A stretch of DNA of 64,000 nucleotides from the NCBI GenBank assembly GCA_029948255.1, contig JALIZF010000935.1, positions 48,210 through 112,209 on the forward strand, in the 5' to 3' direction. Under the pieces are notes generated by a model that did not search any database, was not told where the DNA came from, and worked only from the letters and a program-made list of their open reading frames with translations. Position numbers and translations under genes: made by a program. This document shows, piece by piece, positions 1 through 11,378 of this stretch; position 1 is the stretch's first letter, and the number at the start of each line of letters is the position of its first letter. Source of the stretch: Telmatactis stephensoni (lineage: Eukaryota > Cnidaria > Anthozoa > Actiniaria > Isophelliidae).

Positions 1-532
1 GCCTATACAATACTATACTAGTCTATACAACCCTATACAGAACTCTACTACTCTATACAGTACTATACCAGTCTATACCAGCGTATACAATACTATACTA
101 GTCTATACAACCATATACAGTACTATACTAGTCTATACAACCCTATACAATACTATACTAGTCTATACAACCCTATACAATACTATACTAGTCTATACCA
201 CCGTATACAATACTATACTAGTCTATACCAGCCTATGCAGTTCTATTTCTATTTCTATTCTATACTAGTCTACACAACACTAAGCAGTACTACACTAGTC
301 TATACAGCCCTAAACAATGCTATACCAGTCTATACAACCCTATACAATACTATACTAGTCTATACCACCGTATTCAATACTATACTAGTCTATACAACCC
401 TATGCAGTACTATACAACCCTATACAATACTATACAGTACTATACCAGTCTATACCAGCCTATACAATACTATACTAGTCTATACAACCCTATACAATAC
501 TATACTAGTCTATACCAGTATGGAGGGTCTAT
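1..532 (+). repeat. 10-bp-based TATA-rich satellite, forward-oriented array
   Basis: Tandem array built from related 10-mers (tactatacta, gtctatacaa, ccctatacaa) usually in groups of three, giving a 30-bp higher unit. It runs off the left edge of the window. The unit is the reverse complement of the array at 2866-7832, so the two arrays face each other. Open frames such as repeated YNTILVYTTL peptides come from the 30-bp period and are not taken as genes. Confidence 0.95.
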
Positions 533-1304
533 ACCGGTATGGAGAGCACACCCGGCTTCCTGGGAGACCATTTTCGTGCTGATGGAACTAATCACGCTAC
601 ACATAGTGCTTTACCTCACATTTCAGTAGAACAATGAATGCTGTGCGCTCTCTTGACCAAGCAGTCGTCAGCGATCAAGAAAGTGAATGAATGGACAGGG
701 CCAATCAATTAAGCCCGATCCTGAGCCTTTTAAACCAATTTGTGTGTATAATGATGCTGTTGATGGCCTTTGGAGAAATGCCAACATAAGCAAATTCCAA
801 AATAAAAAGACAAATCTTCTCGAACCTTAGTTCTAATTAAGTTTCATGCCCTAAGTAACATATTTAACTTGTTTTTATTGTTTTAAATAACATAGTATGT
901 CAAAGTAACCGGTACGCCGACAAACAAAAAGAGTCAGAACTAGAGCTGTACAGCCAGGGGAACGTATTGAGTCAGAATATCTGTAAGCTTCTGTAATGCC
1001 TAAATAATATAAGAACAACAATGATAATGCTTTCAAATGACAATTCAAGGGGCAGGGTATTTCCTTATATGAGTAAAGGGGAATGACAGGGTAATTTCCT
1101 TAAGCTTAAGCGTCATCTTTTGGCTTTAAGGATAATATGTTGACTGTGTGTTTATAGATCCTGCCCTGTAACATGCATTTTAGTAAGATGAATTAGGTTT
1201 ATAGACAAATGACCGGGCATTTTTATGGACCGGGAAGTTAGTGACGAGTTGTGCATTCATCAAAGATGGCCGCGGACGCTGAAAGGAGGTCAACAGCGCT
1301 TTAT
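533..1304. other. AT-rich spacer, no recognised feature
   Basis: Non-repetitive sequence between the forward satellite and the inverted-repeat element. No long open frame, tRNA-like sequence or recognisable exon was seen on either strand. Confidence 0.6.
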
Positions 1305-1580
1305 CTACAACGGCGTGCAGAACCTGTTGAGACACTGCCCCAATTTTGGCCTAAATTAGTTGCGCTTGTTTTATGCTCCCCCTCCCCTCTCTTTCAATGT
1401 TGAGTAGACCTGGGAGATTGCTGCTAGGTCCAACATTTGACCCAACCGACATTAAGTCGGGGGGGGGGGGGGGGGGGGGTTCAGAATATATGGCCGTTTC
1501 AACACCTACATGGTGGGTATGATATCAAATAACGTCAATGTTAGGGCACAGTGTCTCAACTATTCTGCACGCCGTTGTAG
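1305..1580. mobile_element. Small inverted-repeat element (MITE-like)
   Basis: An arm at 1305-1337 (ctacaacggcgtgcag...gagacactg) is repeated in inverted orientation at 1549-1580 with a few mismatches. The interior is about 210 bp with a poly-G run at 1461-1479 and no open frame. The structure fits a foldback or MITE element. No target duplication was resolved, so the exact ends are uncertain. Confidence 0.6.
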
Positions 1581-2865
1581 GGGACATTTGGGTTTTTGAT
1601 TAATAGAGACGTCAATAAGACAGAGACACCAAACTGAGTTTAAAGGTATTTGTTTCGTTCAACAACCATGAACCATTTTTCCCGTCAGAAAAAAGAAGAT
1701 TTTTCTACAGCCCGTGGTTATTATCATTATTATTAAGTTATCGGGTTTTTTTTTTCTATTAATTTTGGTCATTCTAAATGCTGCTGTCAGACTACAGCAT
1801 TCTAAAATCATTCACTATATCGGCACGTAACCTTAGCTTGGAATATGCTAAGCTGTAATTATAATTAAAATAATAACCTTCAACCCTGATTAAAATAACT
1901 ATATATAGTCAATTGAAGAAACGTTGTCGGGTCTAAAAACATAAAATGAATGAAACAAGTTGCACTGCACATGTAAGCTTTTTTTTTTCAACTGTTGGTT
2001 ATGTGTCGTTATGCAATTGGATCTCTTATTTGTCTTATTTGTTTTTATCTCTTATAATCGTTGGCGGGCCTTTTGTCTTTCTTTTTTGTCAGTTTTTTGT
2101 TTGTTTGTTTGTTTTTGTTTTTTGCTTTGGTTTTGTGTGTGTGTGTGTGTAAGTGTGTTTGGGAGACAAATATAACAAGACAGAAAAGCTAAGGAAAAGA
2201 AAATAGGGGTGGCGAATGGTATCTAGAAAATCGTGGGTCTCGGCAACTTTTGATCCGATCTCGGAAAGTCGGAAACCCTTGTGATTGGTCTCGATTTCTC
2301 GTTATTATTGTGTGTGTGTTTTTTCCCTCATCTCTCAGTCTCGGTTTTTCAGGACACAAGGTCTCGAAGTCTCGGAGTTCTTTATTCTGGAGAGGGGTAT
2401 TGGGACAGTGATGCGGCTCACCGTTCATAATGCCGCAGTGCATTTTTCGTTTACCTGTATTTTGGTAGCTTCACATTTTTCATATAGAATCACGGCACTG
2501 TAGCGAAATACGTTGCACGAATCATACTGCAGCGTGTAACGTAGTCTGTATCGCTCAAATCATTGCGAGAAAACGAATTCACCAATTAACAGTTTTCGTC
2601 ATTACGCTTTGTGTGAATCTCCCTACAATGGTTCGAACAGGTAGTTCATGGTTTCTATCGGCTTGCAAACCAAGTTGTAGTAAACACTGCATGACGCTGC
2701 ATCAGTTGTTATATTTCCCGTTTTCTTTTTGCGAACGCAAAGCGCGAGCCTCTCGGAAAAATTTGTGCAGTGAATGAGTTTACAATGGATGCTTTCTTGG
2801 TGATTTGAGAACTAAGTTTCTAAAATTTGAGCTTGGTTTTCTCAGCACTCAGTCTCGGTCTCGGC
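1581..2865. other. Spacer with microsatellites and scattered tctcgg words
   Basis: Contains (GTTT)n at about 2098-2120, (GT)n at about 2136-2150 and a loose concentration of the word tctcgg between 2235 and 2865 (for example 2237, 2262, 2340 and 2850). No gene is supported. Confidence 0.5.
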
Positions 2866-5800
2866 TGGTATAGACTAGAATAGTATTGTATTGGGTTGTA
2901 TTTAAGGAATATAAAACGCGCGCGCGTGCGTGTCTCTGTTCTGTGATATAAACACGATGGAAGATGTAGAGCAAGAGAAAAGCAAGCTTAGGAACACGAA
3001 TCGTAGCCGAGTGTTTCTCTTGCTTTTCGAGTGCTCTACATCTTCCAGAGTGTTTATATCACAGTACAGAGACATAAGCGATCGTTTTATATTGCTTTTA
3101 TAAAATATTTTCGACGCTTTTTGAGCGAGCCATGTCTCTGTCCTCTGATATAAACATGGTAGCCAGCCAATCAGCGCGCGCGTTATATCTCAAATATTTT
3201 ATAAAGACTAGTAGTATAGTATTGAATAGGCTCGTATAGACTAGTATACTATTGTATACGATTCTATGGACCAGTATAGAATTGTAAAGGCTGGTATAGT
3301 ATCGTATAGGGTAGTATAGACTAGTATAGTACTGCATAGGGTTGTATAGACTCTGATAGACTAGTATAGTATAGTACTGTATAGGGTTGTATAGACTTGT
3401 ACAGTATTGTATAGGGTTGTATAGACTAGTATAGTATTGTATAGGGTTGTATAGACTAGTAAAGAATTGTATAGGCTGGTATAGACTGGCATAGTATTGT
3501 ATAGGCTTGTAGAGACTAGTATAGTATTGTATAGGCTGGTATAGACTGGTTTAGTATTGTATAGGGCTGTATAGACTAGTAGAGTACTGTATAGAATTGG
3601 ATAGACTTGTATACAGTATTGTATAGGATAGTATAGAACTGCATAGGCTGGTATAGTATTGTATCGAGTTGTATAGATTAGTATAGTATTGTATAGGCTG
3701 GTATAGACTAATATAGTATTGTATAGGGTTGCATAGACTAGAATAGTATTGTATAGGGTTGTATAGACTAGAATAGTACTGCATAAGGTTGTATAGACTA
3801 GTAGAGTACTGTATAGGGTTGTATAGACTAGTATAGTACTGCATAGGGTTGTATAGACTAGTACAGTACTGCATAGGGTTGTATAGACTAGTATAGTACT
3901 GTATAGGGTTGTTTAGACTAGTAGAGTACTGTATAGGGTTGTATAGACTAGTATAATACTGCATAGAGTTGTATAGACTAGTAGAGTGTTGTCTAGGGTT
4001 GTATGGACTAGTATAGTACTGCATAGGGTTGTATAGACTAGTAGAGTACTGCATAGGGTTGTATAGACTAGTATAGTACTGCATAGGGTTGTATAGACTA
4101 GTATAGTACTGCATAGGGTTGTATAGACTAGTATAGTACTGCATAAGGTTGTATAGACTAGTAGAGTACTGTATAGGGTTGTATAGACTAGTATAGTACT
4201 GGATAGGGTTGTATAGACTAGTATAGGGTTGTATAGACTAGTATAGTATTGCATAGGGTTGTATAGACTAGTATAGTACCACATAGGGTTGTATAGACTA
4301 GTATAGTACTGCATAGGGTTGTATAGACTAGTAGAGTACTGTATAGGGTTGTATAGTACTGCATAGGGTTGTATAGACTTGTATAGTACTGTATAGGGTT
4401 GTATGGACTAGTATAGTACTGCATAGGGTTGTATAGACTAGTAGAGTACTGTATAGGGTTGTATAGACTAGTATAATACTGCATAGAGTTGTATAGACTA
4501 GTATAGTGTTGTATAGGGTTGTATGGACTAGTATAGTACTGCATAGGGTTGTATAGACTAGTATAGTACTGCATAGGGTTGTATAGACTAGTACAGTACT
4601 GCATAGGGTTGTATAGACTAGTATAGTACTGCATAGGGTTGTATAGACTAGTAGAGTACTGTATAGGGTTGTATAGTACTGCATAGGGTTGTATAGACTT
4701 GTATAGTACTGTATAGGGTTGTATGGACTAGTATAGTACTGCATAGGGTTGTAAAGACTAGTAGAGTACTGTATAGGGTTGTATAGACTAGTATAGTACT
4801 GTATAGGGTTGTATAGTACTGCATAGGGTTGTATAGACTTGTATAGTACAGTATAGGGTTGTATGGACTAGTATAGTACTGCATAGGGTTGTATAGACTA
4901 GTAGAGTACTGTATAGGGTTGTATAGACTAGTAGAGTGTTGTATAGGGTTGTATGGACTAGCATAGTACTGCATAGGGTTGTATAGACTAGTAGAGTACT
5001 GTGTAGGGTTGTATAGACTAGTAGAGTACTGCATAGGGTTGTATAGACTAGTAGAGTACTGTATAGGGTTGTATAGTACTGCATAGGGTTGTATAGACTA
5101 GTAGAGTACTGTATAGGGTTGTATAGTACTGCATAGGGTTGTATAGACTAGTAGAGTACTGTATAGGGTTGTATAGTACTGCATAGGGTTGTATAGACTA
5201 GTAGAGTACTGCATAGGGTTGTATAGACTAGTAGAGTACTGCATAGGGTTGTATAGACTAGTATAGTACTGTATAGGGTTGTATAGACTAGTATAGTATT
5301 GCATAGGGTTGTATAGACTAGTATAGTACTGCATAGGGTTGTATAGACTAGTAGAGTACTGTATAGGGTTGTATAGTACTGCATAGGGTTGTATGGACTA
5401 GTATAGTACTGCATAGGGTTGTATAGACTAGTAGAGTACTGCATAGGGTTGTATAGACTAGTATAGTACTGCATAGGGTTGTATAGACTAGTATAGTACT
5501 GCATAAGGTTGTATAGACTAGTAGAGTACTGTATAGGGTTGTATAGACTAGTATAGTACTGGATAGGGTTGTATAGACTAGTATAGGGTTGTATAGACTA
5601 GTATAGTACCGCATAGGGTTGTATAGACTAGTAGAGTACTGCATAGGGTTGTATAGACTAGTAGAGTACTGTATAGGGTTGTATAGTACTGCATAGGGTT
5701 GTATAGACTTGTATAGTACTGTATAGGGTTGTATGGACTAGTATAGTACTGCATAGGGTTGTATAGACTAGTAGAGTACTGTATAGGGTTGTATAGACTA

Positions 5801-7832
5801 GTATAATACTGCATAGAGTTGTATAGACTAGTATAGTGTTGTATAGGGTTGTATGGACTAGTATAGTACTGCATAGGGTTGTATAGACTAGTAGAGTACT
5901 GTATAGGGTTGTATAGACTAGTAGAGTGTTGTATAGGGTTGTATGGACTAGCATAGTACTGCATAGGGTTGTATAGACTAGTAGAGTACTGTATAGGGTT
6001 GTATAGACTAGTAGAGTACTGCATAGGGTTGTATAGACTAGTAGAGTACTGTATAGGGTTGTATAGTACTGCATAGGGTTGTATAGACTAGTATAGTACT
6101 GCATAGGGTTGTATAGACTAGTAGAGTACTGTATAGGGTTGTATAGTACTGCATAGGGTTGTATAGACTAGTAGAGTACTGTATAGGGTTGTATAGTACT
6201 GCATAGGGTTGTATAGACTAGTAGAGTACTGTATAGGGTTGTATAGTACTGCATAGGGTTGTATAGACTTGTATAGTACAGTATAGGGTTGTATGGACTA
6301 GTATAGTACTGCATAGGGTTGTATAGACTAGTAGAGTACTGTATAGGGTTGTATAGACTAGTATAGTACTGCATAGGGTTGTATAGACTAGTATAGTACT
6401 GCATAAGGTTGTATAGACTAGTAGAGTACTGTATAGGGTTGTATAGACTAGTATAGTACTGGATAGGGTTGTATAGACTAGTATAGGGTTGTATAGACTA
6501 GTATAGTATTGCATAGGGTTGTATAGACTAGTATAGTACCGCATAGGATTGTATAGACTAGTATAGTACTGCATAGGGTTGTATAGACTAGTAGAGTACT
6601 GTATAGGGTTGTATAGACTAGTAGAGTACTGTATAGGGTTGTATAGTACTGCATAGGGTTGTATAGACTTGTATAGTACTGTATAGGGTTGTATGGACTA
6701 GTATAGTACTGCATAGGGTTGTATAGACTTGTATAATACTGCATAGAGTTGTATAGACTAGTATAGTGTTGTATAGGGTTGTATGGACTAGTATAGTACT
6801 GCATAGGGTTGTATAGACTAGTATAATACTGCATAGAGTTGTATAGACTAGTATAGTGTTGTATAGGGTTGTATGGACTAGTATAGTACTGCATAGGGTT
6901 GTATAGACTAGTATAGTACTGCATAGGGTTGTATAGACTAGTAGAGTACTGCATAGGGTTGTATAGACTAGTATAGTACTGCATAGGGTTGTATAGACTA
7001 GTAGAGTACTGTATAGGGTTGTATAGTACTGCATAGGGTTGTATAGACTTGTATAGTACTGTATAGGGTTGTATGGACTAGTATAGTACTGCATAGGGTT
7101 GTATAGACTAGTATAGTACTGCATAGGGTTGTATAGACTAGTAGAGTACTGTATAGGGTTGTATAGTACTGCATAGGGTTGTATAGACTTGTATAGTACA
7201 GTATAGGGTTGTATGGACTAGTATAGTACTGCATAGGGTTGTATAGACTAGTAGAGTACTGTATAGGGTTGTATAGACTAGTAGAGTGTTGTATAGGGTT
7301 GTATGGACTAGCATAGTACTGCATAGGGTTGTATAGACTAGTAGAGTACTGTATAGGGTTGTATAGACTAGTAGAGTACTGCATAGGGTTGTATAGACTA
7401 GTAGAGTACTGTATAGGGTTGTATAGTACTGCATAGGGTTGTATAGACTAGTATAGTACTGCATAGGGTTGTATAGACTAGTAGAGTACTGTATAGGGTT
7501 GTATAGTACTGCATAGGGTTGTATAGACTAGTAGAGTACTGTATAGGGTTGTATAGTACTGCATAGGGTTGTATAGACTAGTAGAGTACTGTATAGGGTT
7601 GTATAGTACTGCATAGGGTTGTATAGACTTGTATAGTACAGTATAGGGTTGTATGGACTAGTATAGTACTGCATAGGGTTGTATAGACTAGTAGAGTACT
7701 GTATAGGGTTGTATAGACTAGTAGAGTGTTGTATAGGGTTGTATGGACTAGCATAGTACTGCATAGGGTTGTATAGACTAGTATAGTATTGTATCGTTTC
7801 GTATAGACCAGTAAAGTATTATATAGCCTCAC
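2866..7832 (-). repeat. 10-bp-based satellite, reverse-oriented array, about 4.6 kb
   Basis: Long tandem array of the 10-mers gtatagacta, gtatagtact and gcatagggtt with variants (gtagagtact, gtatagggtt, gtatggacta). The usual order is three 10-mers (30 bp), often shortened to two (20 bp). Larger blocks recur nearly unchanged, for example the variant order near 5580-6110 reappears near 6480-7460. It is interrupted at 2908-3213 by a foldback element. Open frames of 80-197 codons (MQYYTSLYNP-type repeats) exist in several overlapping frames because units are 10, 20 or 30 bp. I do not treat them as genes. Confidence 0.95.
2908..3213. mobile_element. Foldback (hairpin) element inside the satellite
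   Basis: Positions about 2930-2986 and 3019-3075 are inverted copies of each other (tgtctctg...tgatataaacac...gaagatgtagagca), forming a long hairpin. Flanking sequence carries the cgcgcgcg and ccaatcagcgcgcgcg words seen in other MITEs here (16950, 30970, 31060). A second partial copy of the arm (tgtctctgtcctctgatata) is at about 3132-3151. Satellite units resume on both sides, so it inserted into the array. Confidence 0.75.
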
Positions 7833-8017
7833 ACAGATTAAAACAGTAATTCACTATATCTAATATGTATAGAAATCCAGATACGTACCTATTGGGACAA
7901 TATATTTAACGATATATGAAGGACCTACCCAGTGAAGGTCTTGATGTATTTGTAGATTTATAGAAGAACAAAAAGATATGAAAATAATTAGTAAATAATG
8001 TTTTCTTTTAAACCTAC

Positions 8018-8338
8018 CCATCCTGCATGTGACACCAACGTCACCGCTATGCCAACAGCCATCTCCCCATCCATAAGGCATTTTACAGTTGGCAATGGAC
8101 ATTTCTGTTCCAGTACAACCAAGGCTTTCAAACCATGATATGCCTTTGACAGGACTAAAGTTTGTGTGTCTGACAACTTGTACTCCAGGGTATCCAAGCA
8201 TACGACAAACCACCTCCGCGTCGTTCTTGTCCCATCCATTGTAACATACAGTACCCAACACACCATGGTACCTGACGTCAAGTCGACCAGAGTTGGGTGA
8301 CGTTCCTCCAGCTAAACGAACTTGAACTGGTGGAACAG
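8018..8338 (-). CDS. SRCR domain exon, type A (intact)
   Basis: One complete scavenger-receptor cysteine-rich domain in a single exon of 321 nt (107 codons), phase 1 at both ends. The acceptor is ctacag before CTGTTCCACC and the donor is TGG|GTAGGT. Residues run VPPVQVRLAGGTSPNSGRL, then TVCYNGWDKNDAEVVCRMLGY, SWFESLGCTG, SIANC, DGC and VGVTC. Six cysteines are visible, as in group A SRCR domains, although group A domains are usually split between exons. The Trp normally before GTVC is Leu here. SRCR domains are extracellular ligand-binding modules. This is the copy furthest in the 3' direction before the satellite. Confidence 0.9.
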
Positions 8339-8522
8339 CTGTAGATTTAAAAGGCCATTCACTCGATCGTAGATTACAACAGTTTCTCCTAGTGGTATAA
8401 AACTGGTCTTCTAGAAGTTTTCAGTAGAGAAACATTTTCCATATGCATGTTTACATGGTTTCGTTTGTGTTGAGAATCAATTAAATACAACGAAAACGAC
8501 ATAGTTTAATGCTGTTCATGCT

Positions 8523-8692
8523 TACCTTCATCATCCCGACAAAGCACACTAGCAAGTTCTTTATACGTGCTTTCCACCATCCATTGTTAGAACACACTGC
8601 AATCTATTTTTCTTTACCACTGCATCCCACATCATCTATGAGAATTCCAACTGATGTAATGTTTTGCTTATTGTAAATCGAGGAGCAGTGAT
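8523..8692 (-). pseudogene. Decayed SRCR type B exon 3' half plus linker relic
   Basis: The reverse complement of 8523-8660 reads like the second half of a type B SRCR exon (DDVGCSGKEK, then a stop where Ser is normal, then NNGWWK, ending at a GGTAAGC donor). The first half is missing. At 8671-8692 is a relic of the conserved linker segment found 3' of A exons. Its donor GT is mutated (ACAATAAGC instead of ACAGTAAGC). Both are non-functional by sequence. Confidence 0.75.
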
Positions 8693-8699
8693 ATCAAGA

Positions 8700-10114
8700 G
8701 CAGGATATGCAGCAACCTGTTAATAATATTGTCATGTTACCTAATTCACTGAAATATTAACGATGTTTTGTTTAAGGTAATTCCGTAGTTTTGCATTGCG
8801 CACGCTCTACTGCACACGATTCTACCATGCGCGAGCTCGCACACACGGAGAAAGTTCAAGTTTTCAAGATGGCGGACATTTAGATGAAAAGCACCATTTT
8901 TGAAATGTAAAATGCTCAGAATTACGGCAAATAACTCTGAAAAGACCAAAAGAAGACTAAAATCTCTGACACAGACCTTTTTTTGAACAACTGAAAGATA
9001 TATCGTCTTTTTCAGTACTTGTTCGTCTAAACTCGCCCTAGTCCTCCCTCTTTCAAAGCCTATTTCGAGAATAAAATTCGTACTTTGGGGAGCTGTAGCG
9101 CAAAAACGGACACGGTGACCTATCGTTTTTTACTCGTGGATTGCAAATCCACGAGTTATTGTGAGGGGTCGAATATGCAAATGAGTCAGCTTAGTACTTC
9201 GTGTATGACAACATGAAATGGCACTATTCAATCTATATCTATTGTCTAACTAGAATATTGCATACATAGGGTAGTAACCTATTGTGTCACTCACTCACTC
9301 ACTCACTCACTCACTCACTTTCCTGTAAACTTCCGGTCTGTGAAACTTTACTTCCGGCCTATTCCCGATAATAGGATACGGTGATAACTTCTGTTATAAT
9401 ATAATAATATTGCAGGCTCGTAACATGATATATGGGATCAAGCTCCAAATTATGTATATGGCCAATATCAGGGATCAGAGACTAGGGCTCAGGGATCAAA
9501 TGGGTGGGATCAAGGGTCAGGGACATTGGATCAGGATCAGGGATCAGCTCAGTTTTTTGCACCAAGGATGAGGGATCAAAAATTTCTAAAAATATGAGCT
9601 CAGGAATCAAAATTTTCGTAAAAACCCAGGATCATTCAAGACGAAAATATACCATGTTTAATACGAGCCTGGTATAGCAGCCTCGAGAAGCTTTGAACGT
9701 AATGTAACTGTTTTAGATTTGTGTACAAAGCAACACTGAATTTTTAGGAACACGATCTAATCGAATCTAAGCTCGATGTCGACCCTCGACATTATACCTC
9801 GTGGTCTACATGTACACGGGTCTACACTCCGCGAAGATAGGCAAAAATGCCTATAAATCTGAATAGATAATTTCTTATTCCTTGTCACATTTTGTACTGA
9901 ACTACTCTCAGCTCCCTCTGCAGCTTGGAATTCGTCATCTCCAAGTTGAGCTGTTCGATTCTCGGATGTGAAAACAATCGGGACTTTAATTTGCAGTCGC
10001 TGTCTTCAAACAACAAACATCGTCGCAAGTCCAAAATCAAAAATCGTCGCCAGTCCAATATCAACGAGCCATCCAAGCATTTAGTGTTTGTGCTCTATCA
10101 GCACGAGAGTAAAT
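8700..10114. other. Non-coding stretch with simple repeats
   Basis: Holds (ACTC)n at 9287-9318, a short perfect hairpin near 9133-9158 (ctcgtggatt/aatccacgag) and a field of degenerate gggatca words at about 9430-9620. No gene is supported. Confidence 0.5.
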
Positions 10115-11378
10115 GTTGAACTGGTCTGTGGCAAAAGTTTGGGGGACTGAGAACGAGCGCTCTGATTGGTCAATAGACCGCTTCAGTCTCGTTCATTTCC
10201 GGTTGGTCACATGACCTGAATTGGGTAAACAAACCCGGCGCCTTTGCAAAGTGGTTCGATTTTTTCTTTCGCTTATCTTGGAAAATGGTTCATTGTTGCT
10301 GTGTACGGGAGTGCAATAATAATTCTTCATTTACTGCATTGTCGTTTCATAAGTTCCCTGACGATCCATATCTTATCAAGGTGAGTAAAACGGGTTTTTT
10401 TAGATGTAAAATTGTATGTTGTTGGTGCCTCGTCCATTTTGTTTTACGTTCAGTATTACAATGTGCTTTTGTTATTGTCACAGATTTGGAAAATAAAGAT
10501 AAAAAGAAACCATCCAAAGGATAATTTTAACGTTGGCGAACACACTAAAGTTTGTTCAGCACATTTTGTTGAGGCGGATTTTATAAACCCAAAGAGCACA
10601 AAACGTCGACTGAAGGCGAATGCTATTCCTTCTTTGTTTGCATGGTCCCCACAAGTCGTTGCGAGGCCTTTTATCGAGAAGAAACGAAGATTGGACGAAG
10701 AGAGGGAATTAGCATTAGCCGAGGAAACTGAAACAGCCTCTGAAGGGGAAGAAACGGTGGAGGTGGAAAGTGGAAAGAATGGGGTGTCTCGAGGAATACA
10801 AGTAGATCGCGAAGGTCCTTGTCTACACAGGTTTTCACTCGAAGCTCTCATGGAAATGGCTGACACACCAAAGAAAAAAACCGACTACATCAGTCATTTT
10901 ACTGGTTTTAAGTCATACGAACGATTCATGGACGTGTTACAATTCATCCTTCCTGGTTTAGACAGAGGTAAATAATGATGATTGCTCTATTCAACCAGTC
11001 TACAAGGTATTAATCATGCAGTATTGTGGTGTCATAGAAAATACTCAGTATAATAAATAATACAAAAAATAATTAAAAACTTACAACTACAAACATTGTC
11101 TTCAGCTATAATAGCATGTTGAAATGTAATATATTTATGTAGCAATATACAATTAAACTTTACTAATTTTCTTTTCTACTTCACGGGAAATATAATCTAC
11201 TGTGATACTGTGACAGCAAGTGAATCTAAAATTGACATCTCTGTATTGTTTGACAGTGACAAGACTAATGATGGTAGTGATGACTCACTCGTCGATTCTG
11301 ATGATACTGCTGATGATGTACTTGCTATGAATACACGAGATCATAAACTACCAGTTGAAGATGAATTCTTAATGTTGA

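Noticed and set aside
1..582. Plus-strand Tyr/Thr-rich frames at the left edge
   Set aside because: Same satellite artefact on the other strand.
3551..7832. Many overlapping minus-strand open frames (MQYYTSLYNP and VYTTLCSTIL repeats) as a repetitive protein gene
   Set aside because: They follow from the 30-bp satellite period without stops, occur in two overlapping frames at once, and 20-bp units break the frame repeatedly.
7988..8281. Second open frame over the SRCR exon (MTSGTMVCWVLYV type, also at 39082, 52569 and 63189)
   Set aside because: A shifted frame of the SRCR exon. The SRCR frame has the conserved cysteines and matching splice phases.
10456..10866. Minus-strand open frame opposite the THAP exon
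   Set aside because: The plus strand has the THAP motif, NAIPSLF box and consistent introns. The minus frame has no recognisable domain.
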